This document shows positions 36,331 through 44,311 of a stretch of DNA of 64,000 nucleotides, piece after piece. The stretch is from positions 1 through 64,000 of the forward strand of contig NZ_QXFN01000002.1 of NCBI RefSeq assembly GCF_004886325.1, read 5' to 3'. Made by a program: the position numbers and the translations under genes. How positions within the stretch are numbered: position 1 is the first letter of the stretch; each line of letters starts with the position of its first letter. The stretch is from Cellulomonas telluris (lineage in GTDB: Bacteria > Actinomycetota > Actinomycetes > Actinomycetales > Cellulomonadaceae). The notes beneath the pieces are model-generated. The model ran no database searches. It was not told where the DNA came from and saw only the letters and a program-made list of their open reading frames with translations.

Positions 36331-37389
36331 ATGACGACGGCGACGATCACGGCCCGCGGGCTGGTGAAGCGGTACGGGCAGGTCGAGGCCCTGCGGGGGC
36401 TCGACCTGGAGGTGCCGCAGGGCACGGTGCTGGCGCTGCTCGGCCCGAACGGGGCGGGCAAGACGACGGCCGTCCGCATCCTGACGACCCTGCTGCGCCC
36501 CGACGGCGGCTCGGCGAGCGTCGCGGGGGCGGACGTCCTGCACGCCCCCGAGGAGGTGCGCCGGCGCATCGGCCTGTCCGGGCAGTCGGCCGCGGTCGAC
36601 GAGAACCTCACGGGCGCGGAGAACCTCGAGATGATCGGCCGGCTCTACGGCTTCCGGCGCCGCCGGGCGGTCGACCGGGCGCGCGAGCTGCTCGCGGGGT
36701 TCGACCTCGCCGACGCCGGGGACCGCCCCGCCAAGACGTACTCGGGCGGCATGCACCGCCGCCTCGACCTCGCGTGCGCGCTGGTCGCGGAGCCGCCCGT
36801 CGTGGTGCTCGACGAGCCGACGACCGGGCTCGACCCGCGCAGCCGCCTGCAGATGTGGGAGGTGATCCAGGGGCTCGTCCGCGCGGGCACGACGCTGCTG
36901 CTGACGACGCAGTACCTGGAGGAGGCCGACCGCCTCGCGGACGACATCGTCGTCATCGACCACGGCCGCGCCATCGCGCAGGGCACGGCCGACCAGCTCA
37001 AGGCGCAGGTCGGCGGCGAGCGCATCGAGCTCGTCATCGCCGACGCCGCCGACCGGCCGGCCGCGCGCGCCGCCCTGGCCGCCGTCGCCGCCGGCGACGA
37101 GGTCCACCACGGCAGCACCGAGCGGTCCCTGTCCGTCGCGGTGCGGGAGGGGGCGCGCTCGCTGCGCGTCGTGCTCGACCGGCTGGAGGCGGACGGCGTC
37201 GCCGTGCTCGACGTCGGCCTGCGCCGGCCCACGCTCGACGACGTGTTCCTCACGCTGACCGGCCGCACCGCGGAGGAGGAGGCCGAGCCCGCGGGCGGCA
37301 CCGCCTCCCGCGACGGCCGCGGCCGTCACGCGCAGGAGCGCGACGCCGTCCCCGCCCGTCCCGACGTCACCCCGGAGGTGACCCGATGA
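36331..37389 (+). CDS. ABC transporter ATPase, DrrA family
   Basis: This 352-residue ATPase has Walker A LLGPNGAGKTTAVRIL, signature KTYSGGMHRRLDLACALV, Walker B VVVLDEPTTGLDPRSRLQMW and the switch His in TTQYLEEADRLADDIVVIDHG. The C-terminal 110 residues include the DrrA-type accessory domain (LEADGVAVLDVGLRRPTLDDVFLTLTG). DrrA/DrrB pairs export daunorubicin-like drugs, lipids or peptides. The gene is coupled to its permease by ATGA and followed by a convergent MarR gene. Confidence 0.92.
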   Translation: MTTATITARGLVKRYGQVEALRGLDLEVPQGTVLALLGPNGAGKTTAVRILTTLLRPDGGSASVAGADVLHAPEEVRRRIGLSGQSAAVDENLTGAENLEMIGRLYGFRRRRAVDRARELLAGFDLADAGDRPAKTYSGGMHRRLDLACALVAEPPVVVLDEPTTGLDPRSRLQMWEVIQGLVRAGTTLLLTTQYLEEADRLADDIVVIDHGRAIAQGTADQLKAQVGGERIELVIADAADRPAARAALAAVAAGDEVHHGSTERSLSVAVREGARSLRVVLDRLEADGVAVLDVGLRRPTLDDVFLTLTGRTAEEEAEPAGGTASRDGRGRHAQERDAVPARPDVTPEVTR

Positions 37390-38189
37390 GCACCCTGACC
37401 CGCACCGTCGCGGACACGCAGGTCGTCGCCAAGCGCAACCTGATCAAGATCGTGCGCGTCCCCGAGATCCTCGTCGCGGTCCTCATCTCGCCGATCATGT
37501 TCGTCCTGCTGTTCGCGTACGTGTTCGGCGGGGCGATCGACCCGGGGGAGGGCGTGTCCTACCGGGAGTTCCTCATCCCCGGGATCTTCGCCCAGACGGT
37601 CGTGTTCGGGGCGACCTTCACCGGTGCCGGCATCGCTGAGGACATGCAGAAGGGGATCATCGACCGGTTCCGCTCGCTGCCGATGTCGCAGTCGGCCGTG
37701 CTGGCGGGTCGCACGCTGTCGGACGTCGTCTACAACGTGCTGTCGCTCGCGATCATGGCGCTGACCGGGCTGGTCGTCGGGTGGCGCGTGCGCGGGTCCC
37801 TGCTGGACGCGGCGGCCGCGTTCGCGCTGCTGCTCGTGTTCGCCTACGCGGTCAGCTGGATCATGGCGCTGGTGGGTGTGCTCGTGCCCAGCGTGGAGGT
37901 CATCAACAACGCGTCGTTCATCGTCATCATGCCGCTGACGTTCGTCTCGAACGCGTTCGTGCCGCTGGAGTCGTTCCCGTCGGCGCTGCGCGTGTTCGTG
38001 GAGTGGAACCCGGTGTCGACGCTGACGCAGGCGTGCCGCGAGCTGTTCGGCAACACGAACCCGGCGGCGGCGGCGTCCGACGCGTGGTCCATGCAGAACC
38101 CGGCCCTCTACACGCTGATCTGCGTCGCGCTGATCCTCGTGGTGTTCGCACCGCTCGCGATCGCGCGCTACCGGCAGACCTCGCGCTGA
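37386..38189 (+). CDS. ABC-2 type permease, DrrB family
   Basis: This 267-residue membrane protein has six helices and the ABC-2 signature region EFLIPGIFAQTVVFGATFTGAGIAEDMQKGIIDRFRSLPMSQSAVLAGRTLSD. NASFIVIMPLTFVSNAFVPLESFPSALRVFVEWNPVSTLTQACRELFG is the classic C-terminal DrrB block. ATG 37386 overlaps the ATPase stop. Together they form a homodimeric-type exporter (two ATPases, two permeases). The cargo is unknown. Confidence 0.92.
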   Translation: MSTLTRTVADTQVVAKRNLIKIVRVPEILVAVLISPIMFVLLFAYVFGGAIDPGEGVSYREFLIPGIFAQTVVFGATFTGAGIAEDMQKGIIDRFRSLPMSQSAVLAGRTLSDVVYNVLSLAIMALTGLVVGWRVRGSLLDAAAAFALLLVFAYAVSWIMALVGVLVPSVEVINNASFIVIMPLTFVSNAFVPLESFPSALRVFVEWNPVSTLTQACRELFGNTNPAAAASDAWSMQNPALYTLICVALILVVFAPLAIARYRQTSR

Positions 38190-38216
38190 CGGATGCCGGT
38201 GCGGCGTCGGGCGGGG

Positions 38217-38669
38217 TCAGTCCTGCACCCCTCCGACGGCGTCCACCACGAGCTGGGCGGCGCGGCGGATCTCGTCCACCTGTGCCGGCGTCACGCCCAG
38301 CCGCTCGACCATCGTCGCCGGGATGTGCTCGGCGCGGTCGCGCAGCGCCCGGCCGGCGTCGGTGAGCTCGATCGCAAGCGTGCGCTCGTCACCCGCCGCG
38401 CGCGAGCGCACGACGAGGCCCATCGCCGCGAGCCGCTTGACGATGGGGGAGGTCGTGGCCGGCTCGAGGTGCAGCAGGTCGGCGAGGGCCCGCAGGGACA
38501 GCGGGCCGTGCTGCCAGAGCGCGAGCATCGCGAGGTACTGCGGGTGCGTCAGCCCGAGCGGCTCGAGCAGCGGCCGGTAGAACGCGACGAGCGAGCGGGC
38601 GGCGGCCGACAGCGTCAGGCAGACCTGGGCCTCGACGGCCAGGGGGTCCGTGGTGGGGGTGCTCGTCAC
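38217..38669 (-). CDS. MarR-family regulator, OhrR-like
   Basis: This 150-residue winged-helix repressor has VCLTLSAAARSLVAFYRPLLEPLGLTHPQYLAMLALW and LRALADLLHLEPATTSPIVKRLAAMGLVVRSRAAGDERTLAIELTDAG. OhrR proteins sense organic hydroperoxides through a Cys near residue 15-20, and Cys17 sits in the matching VCLTL position. It is convergent with the exporter genes and divergent from a small gene. No ohr gene is adjacent, so its target may be the small gene or lie elsewhere. Start GTG 38669. Confidence 0.85.
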   Translation of the reverse strand: MTSTPTTDPLAVEAQVCLTLSAAARSLVAFYRPLLEPLGLTHPQYLAMLALWQHGPLSLRALADLLHLEPATTSPIVKRLAAMGLVVRSRAAGDERTLAIELTDAGRALRDRAEHIPATMVERLGVTPAQVDEIRRAAQLVVDAVGGVQD

Positions 38670-38683
38670 GACCCGATCCTAGC

Positions 38684-38712
38684 GCCCTCGTTCGTGCGCA
38701 TATGATGAGGGC
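38684..38712. promoter_or_regulatory. candidate promoter/operator between marR and a small gene
   Basis: GCCCTC (38684-38689) and GAGGGC (38707-38712) are inverted 17 bp apart and surround TATGAT (38701-38706), a fair plus-strand -10 element. A MarR dimer could bind here and control both genes. No clear -35 is seen. Confidence 0.3.
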
Positions 38713-38736
38713 ACTCACGATTCGGGAGGGGGCGGC

Positions 38737-38979
38737 ATGGCGCGGGGACGACGCTTCGACATGACCGACTGGCTCGCGCGCTACCTGCTCGGGCCCGCGT
38801 CGGTCGCGCACCCGCGCCGCGCGGGCCGCAGCGCGACGGAGGAGGAGCGCCGCCGTGACAGCGCGCTGCGCGACGAGTTCGTCCGCGTGCGCGACGCGAG
38901 CGGCCGCGTCTACCTGGTCGACCGGGCCACCGCGGAGGCGACCGGCGCGACGCCGGTGGACGACGCCGGCCGCGGCTGA
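38737..38979 (+). CDS. small basic hypothetical protein
   Basis: This 80-residue soluble protein has an Arg-rich middle (RRAGRSATEEERRRDSALRDEF) and an ordered end (VRVRDASGRVYLVDRATAEATG). ATG 38737 is preceded by GGGAGGGGG at good spacing. It starts 67 bp from the divergent OhrR-like gene and may be under its control. No family is recognised and there is no membrane or signal segment. Confidence 0.6.
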   Translation: MARGRRFDMTDWLARYLLGPASVAHPRRAGRSATEEERRRDSALRDEFVRVRDASGRVYLVDRATAEATGATPVDDAGRG

Positions 38980-39013
38980 GCGCGCTCCTCGTCCCTCGGG
39001 GCAGGCACCGGGC

Positions 39014-39388
39014 TCAGCCGAGGAGGGCGGAGGCGAGCGCGACGCCGACGGCCGCCGCGGCCACGCAGACCACGAGCATCCCGGCCGCGTGCGCGGCCGC
39101 GACCCGGAGCCGGCCGTCCTGCGCGAGCCGGACCGTGTCGACCGCGGCCGTCGAGAACGTGGTGAAGCCGCCGCAGAACCCCGTGCCCGCCACCAGGAGC
39201 GCGTCCGGCCCGAGCACCCCGGCGGCGTGGGCGCCGACGAGCAGGCCGAGCAGCAGCGACCCGGTCACGTTGACCAGCACCGTCCCCCAGGGGAAGGCGT
39301 CCCCGGTGCGCGCACGCACCAGCCCGTCGACGACGAACCGGGCGGCGGCGCCGAGGCCGCCGGCCAGCGCGAGGAGCAGGACCGTCAC
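39014..39388 (-). CDS. crcB: fluoride channel subunit FluC/CrcB (second of pair)
   Basis: This 124-residue membrane protein has four helices and the FluC signatures LAGGLGAAARFVVDGLV, GTVLVNVTGSLLLGLLVG and AGTGFCGGFTTFSTAAVD, including the polar-track Asn and the GFTTFST phenylalanine box. Fluc channels export fluoride as antiparallel dimers. The GTG start overlaps the stop of the upstream crcB (GTGA), so the two are made together, as expected of heterodimeric Fluc found in Gram-positives. Confidence 0.92.
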   Translation of the reverse strand: MTVLLLALAGGLGAAARFVVDGLVRARTGDAFPWGTVLVNVTGSLLLGLLVGAHAAGVLGPDALLVAGTGFCGGFTTFSTAAVDTVRLAQDGRLRVAAAHAAGMLVVCVAAAAVGVALASALLG

Positions 39389-39867
39389 GGTGCGGCCTCC
39401 GGGGCGTCCGCGGCGTCCCGGTCGCGCGGGGACCGCCCCCCGGTGCGCCCGCCGCCGACCACCACCCCAGCCAGTGCCGCGAGCACGCCCGCCACGACGC
39501 TCACGACGCCGTACGCGACGCCGAGCAGCGGCTCACCGCCCGCGGCGAGCCGCTGCACCTCCACCGCGAGCGCGCTGTACGTCGTGTAGCCGCCCAGCAC
39601 GCCGGTGCCGAGCGCGAGCCGCGCGGCCCGCACGCGCGGGGTCTCGGTCCGACGCCCCAGCACGCCGAGCAGCAGGCCGAGCGCCGCGGCCCCGGTGAGG
39701 TTCTCGACCGTGGTCGCGAGGGGCCAGGCGGTCCCGGCGCCGACCGCCGCGGTGACGCCGGACCGGGCCAGCGTGCCCAGGGCCCCGCCCGCCGCGACGA
39801 GCGCCACGGCTCCCGGCCGCAGGTGCACGGGGCGGGGCGAGGCTCCCCGCTCCGTCCGCGCGCGCAC
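39385..39867 (-). CDS. crcB: fluoride channel subunit FluC/CrcB (first of pair)
   Basis: This 160-residue membrane protein has the same four-helix plan: VAAGGALGTLARSGVTAAV, LATTVENLTGAAALGLLLG and LGTGVLGGYTTYSALAVEV. Both box phenylalanines are Tyr here (GYTTYSA) and the Asn motif is ENLTG, so this subunit is the degenerate half. It has a 20-residue basic N-terminus and a 30-residue polar C-terminus absent from its partner. I found no fluoride riboswitch in the short upstream region. Confidence 0.9.
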   Translation of the reverse strand: MRARTERGASPRPVHLRPGAVALVAAGGALGTLARSGVTAAVGAGTAWPLATTVENLTGAAALGLLLGVLGRRTETPRVRAARLALGTGVLGGYTTYSALAVEVQRLAAGGEPLLGVAYGVVSVVAGVLAALAGVVVGGGRTGGRSPRDRDAADAPEAAP

Positions 39868-39928
39868 ATGACAACCCTCTCATCCGCCTGTCACGAGGGC
39901 CCCACGCGCGCCCGGTCGGATGGCTGCC

Positions 39929-41143
39929 ATGACGACGACCGACCGTGTGCTCCTCGGCCCCGCCGCCGGCGACGTGCTGGCCGCGGTGCTCGAGCCCGCG
40001 GGCCTGCGCGTGGAGCGGTGGCAGCGCGACACGGTGCACGCCCGTCCCGGTGCCGAGACGAGCGTGGGCTACGCCGTGACGACCCGTGCGGTCGCCGCGC
40101 CGGCGGCGCCCCCGGTGCACCACCACCTCGTCGTCACGACGGCCGACGTCGCCGGCCCCGGGGTGGCGCACGTGCGGGTCGGCGACGAACCGCTCGCGGT
40201 GTGGGCCCACCCGGACGACCCGGCGCTGCCGGCGCTGCGCACCGCGAGCACGCCGGAGCTGCTCGCGGGCACGCTCGCCGCCGCGGGTGACGCGACACGC
40301 GTCACGTCGCTGCGCACGGTCGCGTACCGGCCGCTGCGGCGCGCGGTGCTCGCCGCGCGCACGGACGCCGGGGACCGCTGGGCGAAGGTGGTGCGGGCCG
40401 ACCGGTCCGCGGGCCTGGTCGAGCGCCTGCGCCTGCTGCGCGCGGCGGACGTGCCGGTGCCGGCCACGGTCGCGCACGCGCCGGGGCTCGTCGTGCTCGG
40501 CCCGGCCGCCGGACGTCCGCTCGCCGACCGCCTCCTGGCCGCCGACGCCCCGGACCCCGGCGTCGTGCTCGAGCTCCTCGGCCGCCTCGGCACCGTCCCG
40601 GCCGACGCGCTGCCGCCGCGCCCGCCCTGGAGCGCGCGGCTCGACGCGTACGTCGCCGCCCTCGTCGACGACGCGCCGGACCTCGCGGAGGTCGTCCGCT
40701 GGACGGCCGCGCGGGTGCACGCGGTGGTGGCCGGCAGCGACCCCGGCCCGGCGACCGTCACCCACGGCGACCTGCACCCCGCCAACCTGTGGTGGGACGA
40801 CGCGACGGGCGCGGGCCTCGTCGACGTCGACACCGTCGGGCCCGGCCTGCTGGTGGACGACCTCGCGTGCCTGCTCGCGCACACGACCGTCCTGCCGACC
40901 CTCGACCCCGGGTACCGCGCGGTGCCCGGCTGGCGCGACGCGCTGCTGCGCGAGGCCGACCGGGTTGTCGACCCGGACGGCCTGCGGGCGCGCGCCGCCG
41001 CCGTCCTGCTCTCGCTGGCCGCGAGCCGGCCGGCGGAGCACCTGGTCCGTGCGTGGGCGCTGCTCGCGCGGGACCTCGTCCCCCGCCCCGTCCGGGGCGT
41101 CCCGGTGCCGGCCACCGGCACCACCGAGAGGAGAGCATCGTGA
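39929..41143 (+). CDS. aminoglycoside-phosphotransferase-like (APH) protein
   Basis: This 404-residue soluble protein has a protein-kinase-like C-terminal half. The catalytic loop is ATVTHGDLHPANLWWDD and the metal motif GLVDVDTVGPGLLVDDLACLLAH. The N-terminal half has paired TTRAVAAP...VWAHPDDPALPALRTAS and VTSLRTVAYRPLRRAVLAART segments resembling the ATP-binding lobe. Many APH-like proteins phosphorylate sugars or small molecules rather than antibiotics. Another ATG at 39920 would add three residues; neither start has a strong ribosome site. Its stop overlaps the next start (GTGA). Confidence 0.78.
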   Translation: MTTTDRVLLGPAAGDVLAAVLEPAGLRVERWQRDTVHARPGAETSVGYAVTTRAVAAPAAPPVHHHLVVTTADVAGPGVAHVRVGDEPLAVWAHPDDPALPALRTASTPELLAGTLAAAGDATRVTSLRTVAYRPLRRAVLAARTDAGDRWAKVVRADRSAGLVERLRLLRAADVPVPATVAHAPGLVVLGPAAGRPLADRLLAADAPDPGVVLELLGRLGTVPADALPPRPPWSARLDAYVAALVDDAPDLAEVVRWTAARVHAVVAGSDPGPATVTHGDLHPANLWWDDATGAGLVDVDTVGPGLLVDDLACLLAHTTVLPTLDPGYRAVPGWRDALLREADRVVDPDGLRARAAAVLLSLAASRPAEHLVRAWALLARDLVPRPVRGVPVPATGTTERRAS

Positions 41144-41601
41144 ACAGGAAGACCGCCGTCTGGCTCGTGTCCGGCGCCATCGGGATCGGCGGCGTGGCCG
41201 TCGCGTCCGCCGCCGCGGCCTCCGGGGGCGACGACACGTCGCTGCCCGGTGTGACGATCACGCCGTCGGGTGCTCCGACGGGTGCGGCGGTGGCCGGCTC
41301 GGCCGCGACGCCGTCCCCGGCACCCGTGGCGCCCTCGCCGAGCACGCCTGCGCCCGCCGCCCCGGAGCCGGCGCCGCCGGCCCCGGCCGTCGCACCGCCC
41401 GCCGACCCGACCAACGTCGTGCCGGGCAGCCAGGTCACCACGGTGACGGCGGTCAGCGCACCGTCGCCGCAGACGCCGCCCACGCCGGACAGCCCCGCGA
41501 GCGCGGCCAGCCCCGCGAGCCCGGCCAGCCCGGCCAGCCCCGTCAGCCCGCACACGCCGCCGAGCCCGGCCAGCGCGCCGTCGGCGCCCTCCGCCGGCTG
41601 A
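41140..41601 (+). CDS. secreted or anchored Pro/Ala/Ser-rich protein
   Basis: This 153-residue protein starts with a signal/anchor (VNRKTAVWLVSGAIGIGGVAVASAAAAS). The rest is a disordered Pro/Ala/Ser/Thr tail including an SPASAASPASPASPASPVSP repeat. Such tails often carry O-mannose in actinobacteria or span the cell wall. Its translation is coupled to the APH-like protein upstream. There is no folded domain or LPXTG-type signal. Function unknown. Confidence 0.7.
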   Translation: MNRKTAVWLVSGAIGIGGVAVASAAAASGGDDTSLPGVTITPSGAPTGAAVAGSAATPSPAPVAPSPSTPAPAAPEPAPPAPAVAPPADPTNVVPGSQVTTVTAVSAPSPQTPPTPDSPASAASPASPASPASPVSPHTPPSPASAPSAPSAG

Positions 41602-41613
41602 CCGACCCGGACC

Positions 41614-41653
41614 GCACGCGCGCCGCCCGACCCCCCGCGGGCGGCGCGCGTGC
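41614..41653. terminator. bidirectional hairpin
   Basis: GCACGCGCGCCGCCC pairs perfectly over 15 bp with GGGCGGCGCGCGTGC, between the convergent Pro-rich protein and MFS genes. Confidence 0.8.
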
Positions 41654-41659
41654 CCGGCG

Positions 41660-43036
41660 TCAGACCCGGGCGTCCTGGTCGGCGGGCGTCCCGGCGTCCG
41701 CGTCGGCCTCCGCCATCGCCCGCCGTCCGGACGGCAGCCCGACGGCCACGGCCACGACCAGCAGCAGCGCCACGCCCGCCGCGACGAGCAGCGACTCGAC
41801 GCTGTAGCGGTCGGCGAGCGGCCCGAACACCGACATGCCGAGCGGCATCGCGACGGCCATGACGATGCCGACGAAGCCGAACACCCGGCCCTGCCGCTCG
41901 GGCTCGACCTTCTCCTGCAGCACGGTCATGGTCGGCGTCGAGAAGAACGGGACGCCGAGGCCGATGAGGAACATGAAGGCGAAGAACACCCAGAGGTTCG
42001 TCGAGACGCCGAGGCCGATGTTGAACAGCGCGAACAGCACGGTCACGCCGACGACCATCGCGATGCGGTTACGCAGCCCGCCCCAGGCGGCCACGACGAT
42101 GCCGCCGAGCATCATGCCGACGCTGAACGCGAGCTCGTTCACGGTCAGCTTCCACACCTCGTCGCCGAACGTGCGCACGACCATGAGCGGGGTGAGGAAC
42201 GACGGCGCGACGATGAGCACGAACACGACGCCCCACAGCAGCAGGACCCACCGCACGAAGGCGTGCGTCGCGACGTACCGGACGCCGCCGACGAGGTCCG
42301 CGACGTAGCCCCGGACGCCCGCGACCTGGTCGGTGCGCACCAGCCGCTGGACGGGCACGAGGGCGAGCAGGGCGATGCCGATCAGCGCGGTCACGACGTC
42401 GACGAAGAAGATCGTCTCGATCGACGCGGACGCGTACAGCCCGGCGGCCACGGCCGGGGCGACGAGCATCATGGCGGACTGGATCGTCTGGTTGATGCCG
42501 TTGACGCGCATGAGCTTCTCGGTCGGCACCACCTGCGGCAGCAGCGACGACACGGCCGGCGTCTGGATGCCCGCGCCCGCGGACCGGATGGCCGCGACGA
42601 GGTAGAGCAGCCACAGCTCGTCGTAGCCCGACAGCATGAGCAGGGCCAGCACGAGGGTGCTCGCGGCGATGGTCGCGTCGGCGCCGATGATGAGCTTCTT
42701 GCGGTCGTGCCGGTCGGCCCAGACGCCGCCGAACACCGAGACGACGGCCTGCGGCAGGAACCCGAAGACGGCGTACAGCGCCATGACGGCGCCGGACCGC
42801 GTCTCGAGCGTGAGGTGCCACATGATCGCGTACTGCACGAGCATCGAGCCGAACAGCGACGACGTCTGACCGGCGAGGAACACGCTGACGTCGCGGCGCC
42901 ACCGCGGCCGCTCGGCTTCCGTCAGCGGGGCGTCGGCGAGTGCGACGTCCGGGTCGTGCGGGCCGCTCGGCGCGGCGTCGGGCCCGGGGGAGCCCTGCGT
43001 CGACGGGTCCGGCTCGGGCGAGGTGGGGGCAGACAT
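41660..43036 (-). CDS. MFS transporter, MFS_3/enterobactin-exporter-like
   Basis: This 458-residue twelve-helix membrane protein has a 45-residue polar N-terminus followed by FLAGQTSSLFGSMLVQYAIMWHLTLETRSG. The loop 2-3 motif is GVWADRHDRKKLIIGAD. SAGAGIQTPAVSSLLPQVVPTEKLMRVNGINQTIQSAMMLVAPAVAAGLY is typical of the EntS/macrolide-efflux group. The second half has TPTMTVLQEKVEPERQGRVFGFV. It should export a small molecule by proton exchange; the cargo is unknown. Start ATG 43036. Confidence 0.9.
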   Translation of the reverse strand: MSAPTSPEPDPSTQGSPGPDAAPSGPHDPDVALADAPLTEAERPRWRRDVSVFLAGQTSSLFGSMLVQYAIMWHLTLETRSGAVMALYAVFGFLPQAVVSVFGGVWADRHDRKKLIIGADATIAASTLVLALLMLSGYDELWLLYLVAAIRSAGAGIQTPAVSSLLPQVVPTEKLMRVNGINQTIQSAMMLVAPAVAAGLYASASIETIFFVDVVTALIGIALLALVPVQRLVRTDQVAGVRGYVADLVGGVRYVATHAFVRWVLLLWGVVFVLIVAPSFLTPLMVVRTFGDEVWKLTVNELAFSVGMMLGGIVVAAWGGLRNRIAMVVGVTVLFALFNIGLGVSTNLWVFFAFMFLIGLGVPFFSTPTMTVLQEKVEPERQGRVFGFVGIVMAVAMPLGMSVFGPLADRYSVESLLVAAGVALLLVVAVAVGLPSGRRAMAEADADAGTPADQDARV

Positions 43037-43260
43037 GGCGGGTCCTCCGCGGGGTACGAGGGCTGTCGGTGGTGCAGACCGTCGCCGCGCGCCAACTCAT
43101 CGGGGTCGCGGGTGTCGGACCCACCCTCGCGGCGCCGGGCGGCCGGTGTCACGGGCATTGCGGTGCGCGGGGCGCGCGGGCGGTGGGCCGATCGGGTGGC
43201 CGACTCATGTGCCGGCCGGGGACGACCGACGAGCGCAGCAGGACCCGGAGGAGGGGGACC

Positions 43261-43638
43261 GTGCCGCGACCACTGCCCGTCGACCGCGCCGCGTACCTGC
43301 GGCTGCGCTGGCGCGCGCGCGCCACGAGCGCGCTGGCGGTCCTGCTGGCCCTCCCGCTGGCCGCGAACCTCGTCGTGGCCGCGCGGTCGGACGACGAGCT
43401 GCTGCACAAGTCCGGCGCCTGGTGGTTCTTCCAGCTGGGGCTCTACCTCGTGGTGGCGGTGTGGGTGGTCACGCGCGCGTGGCTGCGCAGCCTGGCGGCT
43501 CGTCCACGGACGCAGCAGCTCGACGAGCTCGGCCGCGCGCAGGCGACCGGCGCGCAGAGCGGGGTGCCCGAGCTCGACGAGCCCTCCGGCGCGCACGTCG
43601 GCCTCGCGGGCGCGGTGGAGCCGCCGCGGCGGTGGTGA
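43261..43638 (+). CDS. small two-helix membrane protein
   Basis: This 125-residue protein has two hydrophobic helices (ATSALAVLLALPLAANLVVAA, about residues 22-42, and WWFFQLGLYLVVAVWVVTRAWL, about 54-75) and a polar C-terminal tail of about 50 residues. GTG 43261 is preceded by GGAGGAGGGGG. No family is recognised. It lies between the MFS gene (divergent) and the response regulator gene (convergent, 10 bp apart). Confidence 0.6.
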   Translation: MPRPLPVDRAAYLRLRWRARATSALAVLLALPLAANLVVAARSDDELLHKSGAWWFFQLGLYLVVAVWVVTRAWLRSLAARPRTQQLDELGRAQATGAQSGVPELDEPSGAHVGLAGAVEPPRRW

Positions 43639-43648
43639 CCGCGCCCGC

Positions 43649-44311
43649 TCAGCGCGCGGGCAGCCGGTAGCCCATGCCGCGGACGGTCTCGACGCGGGCG
43701 GCGCCGACCTTGCCGCGCAGGTAGCGCACGTACACGTCGACGACGTTGGACGACGGGTCGAAGTCGTAGCCCCACACCTGGGACAGCAGCTGCTCGCGGC
43801 TGAGCACCTGTCCGGGGTGGCGCAGGAACGCCTCGAGCAGGCCGAACTCGCGGGCGGACAGGTCCACCTCGCGGTCGCCGACGCCGGCCCGACGCGTCTT
43901 CAGGTCGAGCGACAGGTCGCCGGCGCGCAGCACCGTCGGCTCGTCGGCGGGGTCGGTGCGCAGCCGCACGCGGATGCGCGCGAGCAGCTCCTCGAACGTG
44001 AACGGCTTGGCCATGTAGTCGTCGGCGCCCTCGTCGAGCCCCGCCACGACGTCCCGGACCGTCGACCGCGCGGTGAGGATGATCACCGGCATGCGGCTGC
44101 CGTGCTCGCGCAGGCGGCGCAGCACGGCGAGGCCGTCGCCGCCCTTGAGGCCGAGGTCGAGCACGAGCAGGTCGAACTCGCCGCTCGCCGCGAGGTCGAG
44201 TGCCTCGCGTGCGGTCGCGACGGTGGTGCTGCCGTACCCGGCGGCCTTGAGGCCCTTCGCGACGAAGCGGGCGATGCGGGTCTCGTCCTCGGCCACGAGG
44301 ATCTGGGTCAC
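43649..44311 (-). CDS. OmpR/PhoB-family response regulator
   Basis: This 220-residue DNA-binding regulator has a receiver domain with an acidic pocket (LVAEDETR), phospho-acceptor Asp in LLVLDLGLKG, the TARS switch and MAKPF. The C-terminal winged helix has VDLSAREFGLLEAFLRHPGQVLSREQLLSQVWGYDFDPSSNVVDVYVRYLRGKV. It is the partner of the histidine kinase immediately upstream, with a GTGA overlap. The regulon is unknown. Confidence 0.94.
   Translation of the reverse strand: MTQILVAEDETRIARFVAKGLKAAGYGSTTVATAREALDLAASGEFDLLVLDLGLKGGDGLAVLRRLREHGSRMPVIILTARSTVRDVVAGLDEGADDYMAKPFTFEELLARIRVRLRTDPADEPTVLRAGDLSLDLKTRRAGVGDREVDLSAREFGLLEAFLRHPGQVLSREQLLSQVWGYDFDPSSNVVDVYVRYLRGKVGAARVETVRGMGYRLPAR

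Noticed and set aside
36331-37389. DrrA ATPase as the missing ATPase of the Ugp operon
   Set aside because: It has the DrrA C-terminal domain and its own coupled ABC-2 permease. Importers of the Ugp type need a MalK/MsiK-like ATPase.
39868-39928. Fluoride riboswitch ahead of the crcB pair
   Set aside because: I looked for the conserved GGNGAUGG and GCUGAUG blocks on the minus strand and found neither. The gap is also very short.
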